Part shown: positions 24,591-33,152 of the stretch, piece by piece
Layout of the letters: each line of letters starts with the position of its first letter
Position numbering within the stretch: position 1 is the stretch's first letter
Source: an uncultured Porphyromonadaceae bacterium
GTDB lineage: Bacteria > Bacteroidota > Bacteroidia > Bacteroidales > Muribaculaceae
DNA length: 64,000 nucleotides
Direction of reading: 5' to 3'
Assembly (NCBI GenBank): GCA_902491515.1
Contig: CABUIC010000007.1
Location: 1 to 64,000 of the forward strand
Program-made: the position numbers and the translations under genes
Notes under the pieces: generated by a model
The model's input: the letters and a program-made list of their open reading frames with translations, nothing else
Database searches by the model: none
What the model was told of the DNA's origin: nothing

Positions 24591-25079
24591 ATGGCTAAAG
24601 AAATAGAGAGGAAATTCCTCGTCAGGGACGAAAGTTACAAGGCTCTTGCCTCGGAGCGGCGGGAGCTCGTGCAGGCCTACCTCAGCGCTGACCCGAAGGC
24701 TACCGTCAGGGTGCGCATCGCCGACGGCCAGGGCTACCTCACCGTCAAAGGCCGCAACTCGGGAGCCGTGCGAGACGAGTGGGAGTATGAAATCCCTGCC
24801 CGGGACGCGGAGGAGATGATTGACCGCTGCTCCTCCGGCACCGTCATTGCCAAAACACGCCACATCATTCCTGCCGGCGAAGGCCTGAAATGGGAAGTCG
24901 ACGAATTTCACGGAGCCCACGAGGGTCTCGTAGTGGCCGAAATCGAGTTGCCCGACAAGGAAACGACCTTCCCGCTCCCGGAGTTCATCGGCCGTGAGGT
25001 TACGGGCGACGCCCGCTACTACAATTCCTCGCTCTCGGCCTCGGGAGCAGCCGGCGCGGGAGCCGCGCCCCGTTCCTGA
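24591..25079 (+). CDS. CYTH domain triphosphate tunnel protein
   Basis: A 162-residue cytoplasmic protein that opens with MAKEIERKFLV, carrying the ExExK signature of CYTH/triphosphate tunnel enzymes. Alternating charged strands follow: VRVRI, YLTVKGR, EWEYEI and WEVDEF. These enzymes hydrolyse inorganic triphosphate or nucleoside triphosphates. The start at 24591 matches the family exactly. A TATTTTTG box (24559-24566) within the start of the divergent gene could be its promoter. The last 61 bp overlap the rlmD 3' end tail to tail, and both C termini are Ala-rich. Confidence 0.9.
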   Translation: MAKEIERKFLVRDESYKALASERRELVQAYLSADPKATVRVRIADGQGYLTVKGRNSGAVRDEWEYEIPARDAEEMIDRCSSGTVIAKTRHIIPAGEGLKWEVDEFHGAHEGLVVAEIELPDKETTFPLPEFIGREVTGDARYYNSSLSASGAAGAGAAPRS

Positions 25080-26491
25080 TCAGGCTTCAGCTCCAGACGC
25101 ACCACATTTTCGACATGCTGGGTATGCGGGAACATATCGACGGGCTGCACGGCCGTGATACGGTACTTTCCGGAAAGAAGAGCCAGATCGCGGGCCTGCG
25201 TTGCCGGATTGCAGCTCACGTAGACAATCCGCGAGGGTTCGGCGGCAAGAATTACGTCCACCACGTCGCCGTGCATCCCCGCGCGTGGCGGGTCGACAAT
25301 CATGACGTCCGGACGTCCGTGCGCGGCGATGAAGTCGGCGTTGAGCACGTCCTTCATGTCGCCGGCAAAAAAGGCTGTGTTGTCAAGACCGTTGACGGCG
25401 GCGTTGACCTTGGCGTCCTCGATTGCCTCGGGGACGTATTCTATGCCCACGACCTTGCGCGCCCGGCGGCTGACGAAGTTGGCAATTGTACCGGTGCCGG
25501 TATAAAGGTCATAGACAAGCTCGTCGCCGGTAAGTCCTGCAAAGTCACGGGCAACTTTGTACAGCTCGTATGCCTGGCGGGAGTTGGTCTGATAGAAGGA
25601 CTTCGGCCCCACGCGGAAGCGCAGACCCTCCATCTCCTCCTCGATATAGTCCTTTCCTTCGAAGGTCACCACGGGGAGGTCGCCGATGGTGTCGTTGGCC
25701 TTCATGTTCACCACATAAAGAAGGGATGTTATCTCCGGAAATTCCTCGCGCACAGCGCTCATGAGCGCGCGGATATCGTCCGGACGGTCGTCGCCGAAGC
25801 TCATCAGGGCCATAATCTCGCCTATGGAGGACATGCGGACCATCAGCGTGCGGAGAAAGCCTTCGTTGGTGCGGAGATCGTAAAACGGAAGTCCGTGGTC
25901 CTTTCCGTACTGCTTTATGAACTTGCGGAGACGGTTGGAGAAATCGTCCTGAAGATGGCAGCGGTCGATGTCGAGCACCTTGTCGAAGGCCCCGGGAATG
26001 TGGAAGCCGGCGGCGTCGCGGTCGGGGAAGTCCTCACCGCTCTGAAGCTGCTCGAATGTGAGCCAGCACTTGTTGGAGAAAGTGTACTCCATCTTGTTGC
26101 GGTATTCCCATATGTCACGGGAGCCGAGCGTCGGAGCCACCTCGGGGTGCTCCACATGACCGATCCGGTCGAGTGCGTCGACAACCTGCTGACGCTTGGC
26201 CTTCAGCTGAAACTCATAGGGCAGATGCTGCCAGCGGCAGCCGCCGCAGACCGTGAAATGCGAACAGCGGGGAGCCTGCCTCATCGCGCCGGGAGTGACA
26301 ATCCGCGTGATGTGGCCCATGGCGTAAGTACGCCTCTTCTTGTCAATCTTGATGTCCACAACATCGCCGGGGGCGCCGAAGGGGAGGAACACCACCATGT
26401 CGTCGACTCGTGCGAGAGCATTGCCCTCGGCGGCGACGTCAGTTATCTCTACGCCCTCGAATTCCGGGAGGGCCTTGCGTTTTCTTGCCAT
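25019..26491 (-). CDS. rlmD: 23S rRNA (uracil-C5)-methyltransferase, RlmD/RumA family
   Basis: A 490-residue SAM-dependent RNA methyltransferase. A TRAM-like beta domain (residues about 8-65) is followed by a four-Cys iron-sulfur site (CSHFTVCGGC with an upstream and a later Cys). The Rossmann domain has DLYTGTGTI, then VDPPRAGMH and the catalytic loop VYVSCNPATQARDL, with the nucleophilic Cys. The start at 26491 (MARKRKALPEF) was chosen because the frame upstream is non-conserved and a TATCTTTG box sits just before it. The short Ala/Glu-rich tail overlaps the CYTH gene by 61 bp. Confidence 0.92.
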   Translation of the reverse strand: MARKRKALPEFEGVEITDVAAEGNALARVDDMVVFLPFGAPGDVVDIKIDKKRRTYAMGHITRIVTPGAMRQAPRCSHFTVCGGCRWQHLPYEFQLKAKRQQVVDALDRIGHVEHPEVAPTLGSRDIWEYRNKMEYTFSNKCWLTFEQLQSGEDFPDRDAAGFHIPGAFDKVLDIDRCHLQDDFSNRLRKFIKQYGKDHGLPFYDLRTNEGFLRTLMVRMSSIGEIMALMSFGDDRPDDIRALMSAVREEFPEITSLLYVVNMKANDTIGDLPVVTFEGKDYIEEEMEGLRFRVGPKSFYQTNSRQAYELYKVARDFAGLTGDELVYDLYTGTGTIANFVSRRARKVVGIEYVPEAIEDAKVNAAVNGLDNTAFFAGDMKDVLNADFIAAHGRPDVMIVDPPRAGMHGDVVDVILAAEPSRIVYVSCNPATQARDLALLSGKYRITAVQPVDMFPHTQHVENVVRLELKPDQERGAAPAPAAPEAESEEL

Positions 26492-26508
26492 CGTAATGAA
26501 ATTTTCCC

Positions 26509-26516
26509 GCAAAGAT
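26509..26516 (-). promoter_or_regulatory. -7 promoter element of rlmD
   Basis: TATCTTTG read on the - strand, 17 bp before the rlmD ATG. No clear -33 element at standard spacing. Confidence 0.5.
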
Positions 26517-26609
26517 ACAAACAAATATCCGAACTCGGGCTTGCGCGGCACTAAAAAACAATTCGCGGCGTTCAATTGTTAATTTTACAGTATTAAAATG
26601 CATCCGGCT

Positions 26610-27233
26610 ATGAAAAAAACTCTCCTTCAGCTTCTGTTCGGCGCGGCCATGACTCTTGTCCTCGGAGCATGCTCGCCATTCGCGCTCGTAAACAGCGAAA
26701 CCTACAACGACGCCAACCTCGCCCAGTACCACACCTTCCGAATCGTAACCCCCGGCACCGAAGGCAAGCTCCCCCCGGGAATGCAGATGGTGACCTACTA
26801 CAACATCGCCGCGGCCATACGCGAGCAGATGGTTGAAAGAGGCTTCACGGAAGACCCGTCGTCGCCCCTGCTCATCAACATCGGTCTGACCGTCCACAAG
26901 GAAATCAGCACCGAGCCGCTCGTGCCCCCCGGCGTACCGCCTTACATGGGGCCCTACTACAACGGCTACTACCCCTACTTCATGTATCCCCGCTCCTACT
27001 ACTGGCCTGTCTATTCCAACGCTCAGGTGATAACCGGTATATATAAGGAGGGCGTACTGACGATGGACTTCGTCAACATTCAGGAAAAGCTCCCGCTCTA
27101 CTCCGCTTCCGTTGCCACGATAATCCAGAACGGCCAGAGCCAGTTCCGCGACCTCTCGGGGATAGCCGAGGCTGTGCAGACCCTGTTCTCCAAATTCCCG
27201 GTGCCGAAACTTCCGCAATACAACAGCAAATGA
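26610..27233 (+). CDS. DUF4136 family lipoprotein
   Basis: A 207-residue exported lipoprotein. The signal starts MKKTLLQLLFG and ends LVLGACS. The mature part has the DUF4136 layout: NLAQYHTFRIV, AAIREQMVERGFTED with a following short strand, and a C-terminal segment with AVQTLFSKFP. A Pro/Tyr-rich insert (PPYMGPYYNGYYPYF) is unusual. The family has no known biochemical role. An in-frame ATG 4 codons earlier (26598) is possible. The stop overlaps the nitroreductase start by 4 bp (ATGA), so both are one operon. Confidence 0.85.
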   Translation: MKKTLLQLLFGAAMTLVLGACSPFALVNSETYNDANLAQYHTFRIVTPGTEGKLPPGMQMVTYYNIAAAIREQMVERGFTEDPSSPLLINIGLTVHKEISTEPLVPPGVPPYMGPYYNGYYPYFMYPRSYYWPVYSNAQVITGIYKEGVLTMDFVNIQEKLPLYSASVATIIQNGQSQFRDLSGIAEAVQTLFSKFPVPKLPQYNSK

Positions 27234-28036
27234 ACATCCTTGACGCAATCCGCGCCCGTCGGTCGGTGCGTGCCTTCGACGGCACTCCCCTCAGCGCCGA
27301 CGAGCGTGCCGCGCTCCTCAAAACCATTGCCGAGGCAAGCAGCCCTTTCGCCCCGGCCGCGGCCGTTACCATAACCCTCGCCGACTTCGACATCAAGGGG
27401 CCATACCGCCCAAGCACTTACGGAACGGTAACCGACGCACCCTCCTATCTCCTCATGGGCTTCGGCCGGACCGATGACGCACGCCTTGCCGCAGGCTTCA
27501 CCCTCGCGCAGATCGTGCTCCGCGCTACGGAACTCGGCCTAGGCACCTGCTGGATTGCCGCTACGTTCAAGGGCACCGACTTCGAGAAAAAAGCCGACTT
27601 CCCCTCGGGACAAAAACTCGACATAGTCTGCCCCGTGGGCCATCCCGCCGACCGGCGCAGCTTCCGCGACCGCCTCATGCGCCTCATCGCCGGGAGCGAC
27701 AAACGCCGCCCTTTCTCCGAACTCTTCTTCAGCGGAGATTTCCACACATCGCTGAGCCATGAGAACACCTTCGCCGAGTCGCTTGAGATGATGCGGCTCG
27801 CGCCCTCGTCGATGAACTGCCAGCCCTGGCGCGCGCTCGTAGACAACGACGGCACCGTTCACTTCTACCACAACGCCAAGTCGAAAATGCCCCTCCTCGA
27901 CTGCGGAATCGGGCTCGCCCACTTTGCCCTCGCCGAACAAGCTCAAGGCATACTTCCGGGGCTCTTCTACACAGAGCCCAATCCACCCGCGTCGCCGGCA
28001 GACCTGAGCTACATCCGCTCCTACAGACGACCCTGA
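27230..28036 (+). CDS. Nitroreductase family flavoprotein
   Basis: A 268-residue protein. The N-terminal half starts ILDAIRARRSVRAF, the usual FMN-binding opening, and contains the TELGLGTCWIA segment. The second half has another nitroreductase-like unit (ESLEMMRLAPSSMNCQPWRAL, then CGIGLAHFALA), giving the tandem arrangement of the TM1586-like nitroreductase group rather than the usual homodimer. An FMN-dependent NAD(P)H oxidoreductase role is expected, but the substrate is unknown. It overlaps the lipoprotein gene by 4 bp. Confidence 0.85.
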   Translation: MNILDAIRARRSVRAFDGTPLSADERAALLKTIAEASSPFAPAAAVTITLADFDIKGPYRPSTYGTVTDAPSYLLMGFGRTDDARLAAGFTLAQIVLRATELGLGTCWIAATFKGTDFEKKADFPSGQKLDIVCPVGHPADRRSFRDRLMRLIAGSDKRRPFSELFFSGDFHTSLSHENTFAESLEMMRLAPSSMNCQPWRALVDNDGTVHFYHNAKSKMPLLDCGIGLAHFALAEQAQGILPGLFYTEPNPPASPADLSYIRSYRRP

Positions 28037-28126
28037 TTGCGACTTCGCGCCTTAATTCTGCGGCGTCAACCAATCATATCATCTTTCCGCACAATGAAGT
28101 CCGCTCATACGCGAAATACACCGTAA

Positions 28127-28345
28127 TCGGCGGATTCGGACTGTCTCCCGGCCAACTGCATCAGGCTGTGCCGTCTGCTTTATCCGTTCTTTGCGGAACT
28201 GCCGGTTTTCACCCACTCTTACACCGGGGCACACCCGGGGGCCGCGTCACTGTTCCTTTTCGCTATCGGAACAGCCTACTCCGCTCTGAGACTCTACGAC
28301 CTCCCCGTCCGCGACTGGCTGAAACGGCATTGGCTCAAGGGCTAA
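28127..28345 (+). pseudogene. 3' remnant of a membrane-protein gene
   Basis: A 72-codon open stretch without any usable start follows an in-frame TAA at 28124. Its translation looks like the end of a membrane protein: hydrophobic ASLFLFAIGTAYSALRLY and then DLPVRDWLKRHWLKG and a stop, a tail resembling those of acyltransferase-like or transporter proteins. A neighbouring frame upstream (28083-28180) also looks protein-like, which suggests a frameshifted remnant. The AraC gene runs antisense into it from 28247. Confidence 0.4.
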
Positions 28346-29200
28346 CCGCCGGTTGCGGTAGTCGGTCGGAGACTCGCCGAAATGGCGGGTAAAGGTCCGG
28401 GTGAAATGCGGTGCGTCGTTGAAGCCGACCCTGAAAGCGATTTCGCTGACGTTCAGATGAGTTGTCACGAGCAGCCGCGCCGCGGCGTTCAGCCTGTGGC
28501 GGGTAAGACAGGCATTGAAGCTCATTCCGGAATACCTTTTGAAAGCGTTGCAGAAGGATGTCGGATTCATCCCCGCGAGTTCCGCGGCTTCTCCGAGACT
28601 GACAGGTCTGTTGTAGTTCTCGATGATGAATTTGTTGACGCGGTGGAATCGCATCCGCGCTTTAGTCGGCGACTGCGCCACATCGACGGTTGTCTCCATA
28701 TAGTTGAACTCCCCGCGTCTGAAAATGAGCGTGAGCATCTGGAGAAGGGCCACGGACTTCAGGTCGGGCGTGAAATTCATAATCACTTTGAAAGTGTCGG
28801 CTACGTAGCGGGCGGTTTCTCCCCTGACCTCAAGCGGCTGACGGAGATTCAACAGGAAATAGCAGAGGTCGCCGAGCTCGGGCATAAGCGTCATGGCTCT
28901 GTTCAGGAAATCAGGCGAGAACTGCACGCAGGACTCGTCGATCATTCCGTCGGGAGGACACAGCATGGGGTCGAAAGTCCAGCAGTGAGGCATTCCGGAA
29001 GGGGTGAGGACCACGTCGCCTGCCGAAAACTCCGCGCTGTACTCGTTTATGGTCCTCGTCCCCGCGCCAACGGCCACGGCCGTTAGCTCCAGCTGGGGAT
29101 GGGAATGATACCCGAGCTCTCTGTCATAGCGTATCCGGTCCCTCCTGAACAGACAGGAGTGGCCTTCGCGGATTAGCACATTTTCATCAATCGGCTTCAT
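28247..29200 (-). CDS. AraC-family transcriptional regulator
   Basis: A 317-residue regulator. The N-terminal cupin-like ligand domain has HSHPQLELTAV and a GDVVLTPSGMPHCW stretch. The C-terminal DNA-binding domain has both helix-turn-helix units: LGEAAELAGMNPTSFCNAFKR and VSEIAFRVGFNDAPHFTRTF followed by FGESPTDYR. The start at 29200 (MKPIDENVL) was chosen over an upstream frame. The conserved domain ends near residue 290; the last about 27 residues are encoded antisense to the membrane-protein remnant and are probably an acquired tail. Target genes are unknown. Confidence 0.85.
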   Translation of the reverse strand: MKPIDENVLIREGHSCLFRRDRIRYDRELGYHSHPQLELTAVAVGAGTRTINEYSAEFSAGDVVLTPSGMPHCWTFDPMLCPPDGMIDESCVQFSPDFLNRAMTLMPELGDLCYFLLNLRQPLEVRGETARYVADTFKVIMNFTPDLKSVALLQMLTLIFRRGEFNYMETTVDVAQSPTKARMRFHRVNKFIIENYNRPVSLGEAAELAGMNPTSFCNAFKRYSGMSFNACLTRHRLNAAARLLVTTHLNVSEIAFRVGFNDAPHFTRTFTRHFGESPTDYRNRRLALEPMPFQPVADGEVVESQSGVGCSDSEKEQ

Positions 29201-29237
29201 CAGTATGAATTTTTCGGCATAAAATATGAATTTCCGA

Positions 29238-29245
29238 CAAAGATA
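29238..29245 (-). promoter_or_regulatory. -7 promoter element of the AraC gene
   Basis: TATCTTTG on the - strand, 37 bp before the chosen ATG at 29200. Confidence 0.5.
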
Positions 29246-29323
29246 CACTTTTCCCTAAAATCTGTCAAGAGCGGGGGCCGCAAAAGAGCTAAAACGCAAT
29301 ATTATTTAAAAATATCGCGCCGG

Positions 29324-29355
29324 CTTGCATACTCCGTATTTTTTTTGTATCTTTA
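29324..29355 (+). promoter_or_regulatory. Promoter of the muropeptide-salvage operon
   Basis: CTTG (29324-29327), 20 bp, TATCTTTA (29348-29355): a near-consensus Bacteroidota promoter ending 18 bp before the first ATG. Confidence 0.65.
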
Positions 29356-29373
29356 GCAAATATTTTAACAACC

Positions 29374-30756
29374 ATGACCCGAAGTCGAATCTTTAACATT
29401 GCCATTATCGTCATTCTGCTCACCGCCGCCATATGGTGGATGAGCAAAAACCCGAGCCACGCCGCCCAGCCCCAGCGCGAGAATCTTCCCGCATGGATCG
29501 AGAGCGATTCCGCAGCGGCGATTGCCGCCCGTACCCGTGCGGATTTCACGCTTACCCTCGACGAGGCCCTCGCCGCTGTCAGGGAAAAGCTGCCGGACGC
29601 CACCGAGCAGGACCTCCGCGACTTTATAGATTTGCGATATATGGAGGCAATGGTATTCGACGACACCCTGCGCATCCACCGCAAATCTCCCCGAAACCTT
29701 TTCCTTCTTAATCCGGAACTCAACGGCGGAGCCCGCCGACGCGGCGACCAGGCCTCCGCGGCCCGCATCTCCTACGTCGATTCCGTAATCGACTTCACTA
29801 CCGGTCGCAACCCGCTCGGCGGAGCGCATGAGGTGACATACACATTTTCCATAAAGGTACCCTACGCCGACGCCCTCGCCGGCGACTCCCTCCGCGTGTG
29901 GATGCCGCTGCCGATGGAAACACAAAGGCAGACCGACATCAGGATTCTCAACGCCTCGGCTACAGATTATATAATTTCCCGTCCCGGACAGTCCCCCCAC
30001 TCCACGATATTCTTCTCCTCGGCCGCCCCCGCCTCTCCCGGCGACACGGCCGTGTTCAGCTACACGGCCCGCTTCATTACCCGCGGCCAATACGCCTCCC
30101 CCGAGGAAATTCTCTCGAAGCTCAAGCCTTACGACAAGAATTCCGCCGACTTCCGACGCTTCACGGCCTTCGAGGCCCCGCACATCATCCGGCTCGACTC
30201 CCTGGCCAAGGCCATCGTCGGCTCCGAGACAAATCCCTACCGCCAGAGCGAGCTCGTATTTGATTACATTATCGACCGCTATCCCTGGGCCGGCGCCCGG
30301 GAGTACTCGACGATTCCCTGCATTCCGGAGTATGTCGTGACGGAAGGCCACGGCGACTGCGGCCAGGTGTCGCTCCTCTATATCTCGCTGATGCGCAGTC
30401 TCGGCGTTCCCGCACGCTGGGAAAGCGGATGGATGCTCCATCCCGGAGAAAAAAATCTCCACGACTGGGCGGAAGTGTATTTCGAGGGCGTGGGCTGGCT
30501 TCCGGTGGATGTCTCTTTTGGCCGATACACCACCTCCCCCGACAAGGCCGTGCAGGGCTTCTACTCCCACGGCATCGACGCACACCGCTTTGCCTCCAAC
30601 AGCGGAGTCTGCGGCCCACTCTATCCCCCGAAGCGCTTTGTGCGCAGCGAGACCGTCGACTTCCAGCTCGGCGAGGTCGAGACCACGAAAGGAAACCTCT
30701 TTTACCCCGCATGGGACCAGAACCTGCGGATTATCGACATACACCCCGTTGAATGA
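29374..30756 (+). CDS. Transglutaminase-like domain exported protein
   Basis: A 460-residue protein with an N-terminal signal anchor (IFNIAIIVILLTAAIWW). The transglutaminase-like core has the catalytic triad visible as GHGDCGQ (Cys329), LHDWAEVYF (His363) and PVDVSF (Asp379). The N-terminal 200 residues are a beta-rich region. In Bacteroidales such genes lie beside NlpC/P60 and dipeptide epimerase genes, so the likely job is hydrolysis of cell-wall peptides in the periplasm. The stop overlaps the next ATG by 4 bp. Confidence 0.85.
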   Translation: MTRSRIFNIAIIVILLTAAIWWMSKNPSHAAQPQRENLPAWIESDSAAAIAARTRADFTLTLDEALAAVREKLPDATEQDLRDFIDLRYMEAMVFDDTLRIHRKSPRNLFLLNPELNGGARRRGDQASAARISYVDSVIDFTTGRNPLGGAHEVTYTFSIKVPYADALAGDSLRVWMPLPMETQRQTDIRILNASATDYIISRPGQSPHSTIFFSSAAPASPGDTAVFSYTARFITRGQYASPEEILSKLKPYDKNSADFRRFTAFEAPHIIRLDSLAKAIVGSETNPYRQSELVFDYIIDRYPWAGAREYSTIPCIPEYVVTEGHGDCGQVSLLYISLMRSLGVPARWESGWMLHPGEKNLHDWAEVYFEGVGWLPVDVSFGRYTTSPDKAVQGFYSHGIDAHRFASNSGVCGPLYPPKRFVRSETVDFQLGEVETTKGNLFYPAWDQNLRIIDIHPVE

Positions 30757-31952
30757 TGAAACACACTCTTCCCGCATCGGCGTGCGCCATGCTTCTGATG
30801 CTTTTCTCAGCCAATACCCTGTGCGCGCAGTCCTCCATGAAAGCCCTGGAGCGCGCCTCGCAAATCGTTGAGGACGTCCGCGCCGCCCACGCGCCCGACA
30901 AGCGTCAGGCCATATATGAAATCAAAGCATACAACGACCCCGACGGAGGGCTGACCATCGGCGGAAAGACCTCCGAGGCTGCGGCCAGAGGCGCACTCGT
31001 CGCTCTAATGAATACTTCCGGCGATGACTGGACCGACCGCATCGAGGTTCTTCCCGACACCATCTGGGCTCAGCCGCGCATCAGCGTGGCATGCCTCCGC
31101 ACCGGGCCCTCCCACGCCGCCGAAATGGCGACGCAGGCTATTATGGGAATGCCACTGCGCGTCCTCGAGAGTCAGGGAGAGTGGACCCGCGTCCAGACTC
31201 CGGACGGCTACATCGCCTGGGTGACCAACTCCTCCATCGAGCCCAAGACCGACGCACAGATGCGCGAGTGGCGCTCGGCCCGCAGATATGTGGTGACAGC
31301 CCCCTATCAGACCCACGCGTACACCTCGGCCAAGGCCACGGGGCTCCGGGATGTGGTGACAGACCTTGTGAACGGCAATATAGTGGAGGCCGTCACAGAC
31401 CGCCGGGGCACCGTCAGCGACGGGCGCGTGCAGGTCAAGCTGCCGGACGGCCGCACGGGCTTCGTGCCTGTGTCCGACCTTACGCCCATCGAGGTATGGG
31501 CCGACCAGAACTTCAACCCCGAGAAAATTCTCGACACAGCCTACTCTATGGAAGGCACGCCCTACCTCTGGGGAGGCACGTCAATCAAGAGCCTCGACTG
31601 CTCCGGTCTGGCCAAGGTCAGCTATCTCGCCAACGGCATTATCCTCATGCGCGACGCCTCGCAGCAGGCCAAGACAGGCACACGCATCGAGGCCAAGGAC
31701 TGGAAGGACTGCCGCGCCGGCGACCTCCTCTTCTTCGGCAACGCGAAGACCGGAAAGGTGACCCACGTAGCAATCTACGACCATGACGGCAAGTATGTCC
31801 ATTCCTCCGGACGAGTAAAGCGCAACTCCGTCGACCCGGAAGACCCCTCCTATCTCTCCACTCCATTCCTTCACGCCGTGCGCATTGCCGGGAACGAAGA
31901 AACGCCCGGCATCAGGCGCGCGCGCAACCATCCCTGGTATTTTCAACTTTGA
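30753..31952 (+). CDS. NlpC/P60 cell-wall peptidase with SH3-like domains (YkfC-like)
   Basis: A 399-residue exported protein with signal ending NTLCAQ. Two bacterial SH3-like domains (about 100-165 and 185-245) precede the NlpC/P60 catalytic domain. That domain has LDCSGLAKVSY (Cys283), a VTHVAIYD segment (His338) and a third polar residue expected near VHSSG. The family cleaves gamma-D-glutamyl-diaminoacid bonds in murein peptides. Together with the flanking transglutaminase-like protein and epimerase it forms a murein-peptide degradation route. It starts within the end of the previous gene (ATGA overlap). Confidence 0.9.
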   Translation: MMKHTLPASACAMLLMLFSANTLCAQSSMKALERASQIVEDVRAAHAPDKRQAIYEIKAYNDPDGGLTIGGKTSEAAARGALVALMNTSGDDWTDRIEVLPDTIWAQPRISVACLRTGPSHAAEMATQAIMGMPLRVLESQGEWTRVQTPDGYIAWVTNSSIEPKTDAQMREWRSARRYVVTAPYQTHAYTSAKATGLRDVVTDLVNGNIVEAVTDRRGTVSDGRVQVKLPDGRTGFVPVSDLTPIEVWADQNFNPEKILDTAYSMEGTPYLWGGTSIKSLDCSGLAKVSYLANGIILMRDASQQAKTGTRIEAKDWKDCRAGDLLFFGNAKTGKVTHVAIYDHDGKYVHSSGRVKRNSVDPEDPSYLSTPFLHAVRIAGNEETPGIRRARNHPWYFQL

Positions 31953-31983
31953 GTCTCATTCTCCTTAAACCATACCCAAGACC

Positions 31984-33120
31984 GTGAACCGACGCAACTT
32001 CCTCAAGGCAGGCCTCTTCGGCGCAGTAGCCGCCGCCTCGCCAATATCCATCTCAGCCCTCGACAGCGCCACGCGCCCGCGCCTCGGCGGCAAAAGCGGA
32101 CGCCTCAACCTCCGCTTCTTCCCCTACGAGCTCAAGCTCCGTCACGCCTTCAACCTTGCGCGCTCACAGCGCACGACCACGCCCGACGTACAGGTCGAGA
32201 TTGAATACGACGGACTTGTAGGCTACGGCGAGGCCTCCATGCCTCCCTACCTCGGCGAAAACGTCGAGAGCGTGACCAAATTTCTCTCCTCCCTTGACCT
32301 CTCCCAGTTCTCCGACCCCTTCCGCATCGAGGAAATCCATGAATACATGGACTCTGTGGCGCCCGACAACCGTGCCGCGAAAGCCTCGGTCGACATTGCC
32401 CTCCACGACCTTCTCGGCAAAATCATGGGACAGCCCTGGTACAAAATCTGGGGACTGAACCCCGACAAGTGCCCCAATACATCCTTCACAATCGGAATCG
32501 ACAAACCCGACGTCGTGCGTCAGAAAGTCGACGAAGCGTCGCCTTACAAGGTTATCAAGGTGAAAATGGGCCTTGACAACGACAAGGAGCTCGTGGAAAT
32601 AATCCGCTCCAAGACCGACGTGCCTATCTGCGTCGACGCCAATCAGGGCTGGGCTGACAAGGAAAAAGCCCTCGAGATGTGCCACTGGCTCGCCGAGCGC
32701 AACTGCCTCTTCGTCGAACAGCCGATGGACAAGAAGGCCATAGACGACACCGCGTGGCTCCGCGAGCGTTCGCCGCTGCCTATCATCGCCGACGAATTCC
32801 TCCAGCGCCTCCCCGACGTTCGCCGTGCGGCCGGAGCCTACGACGGCATCAACATCAAGCTCATGAAGAGTACCGGCATGCACGAGGCCTATCAGATGGC
32901 CACGCTCGCCCGCGCAATGGGAATGAAAGTGATGCTCGGCTGCATGACCGAAACCTCCTGCGCCGTCACCGCCGCCGCGCAGCTCGCTCCCCTTGTCGAC
33001 TGGGCCGACCTTGACGGCAACCTCCTCATCGCCAACGACCGCTTCGACGGCATCAGGATTGTCGACGGCAAAGTCACAATCCCCGAGCGCCCCGGCATCG
33101 GCGTCGAACTCATTTCCTGA
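31984..33120 (+). CDS. L-Ala-D/L-Glu dipeptide epimerase, exported
   Basis: A 378-residue enolase-superfamily enzyme. Catalytic features of dipeptide epimerases are intact: IKVKMG (Lys192/Lys194), metal ligands in CVDAN (Asp218), FVEQP (Glu245) and IADEF (Asp270), and IKLMKSTG (Lys292). It converts L-Ala-D-Glu released from murein into L-Ala-L-Glu. Unusually it begins with a twin-arginine-like signal, NRRNFLKAGLFGAVAAASP, so it may be exported folded. The start codon is GTG, fixed by the signal. It follows the NlpC/P60 gene by 31 bp and is the third gene of the operon. Confidence 0.9.
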   Translation: MNRRNFLKAGLFGAVAAASPISISALDSATRPRLGGKSGRLNLRFFPYELKLRHAFNLARSQRTTTPDVQVEIEYDGLVGYGEASMPPYLGENVESVTKFLSSLDLSQFSDPFRIEEIHEYMDSVAPDNRAAKASVDIALHDLLGKIMGQPWYKIWGLNPDKCPNTSFTIGIDKPDVVRQKVDEASPYKVIKVKMGLDNDKELVEIIRSKTDVPICVDANQGWADKEKALEMCHWLAERNCLFVEQPMDKKAIDDTAWLRERSPLPIIADEFLQRLPDVRRAAGAYDGINIKLMKSTGMHEAYQMATLARAMGMKVMLGCMTETSCAVTAAAQLAPLVDWADLDGNLLIANDRFDGIRIVDGKVTIPERPGIGVELIS

Positions 33121-33152
33121 CCTTACCTAACACACCTTCCTCATTTCCGCCC

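Noticed and set aside
29365..30777. 470-codon - strand frame opposite the transglutaminase-like gene
   Set aside because: Antisense shadow; the + strand carries an intact catalytic triad and signal anchor.
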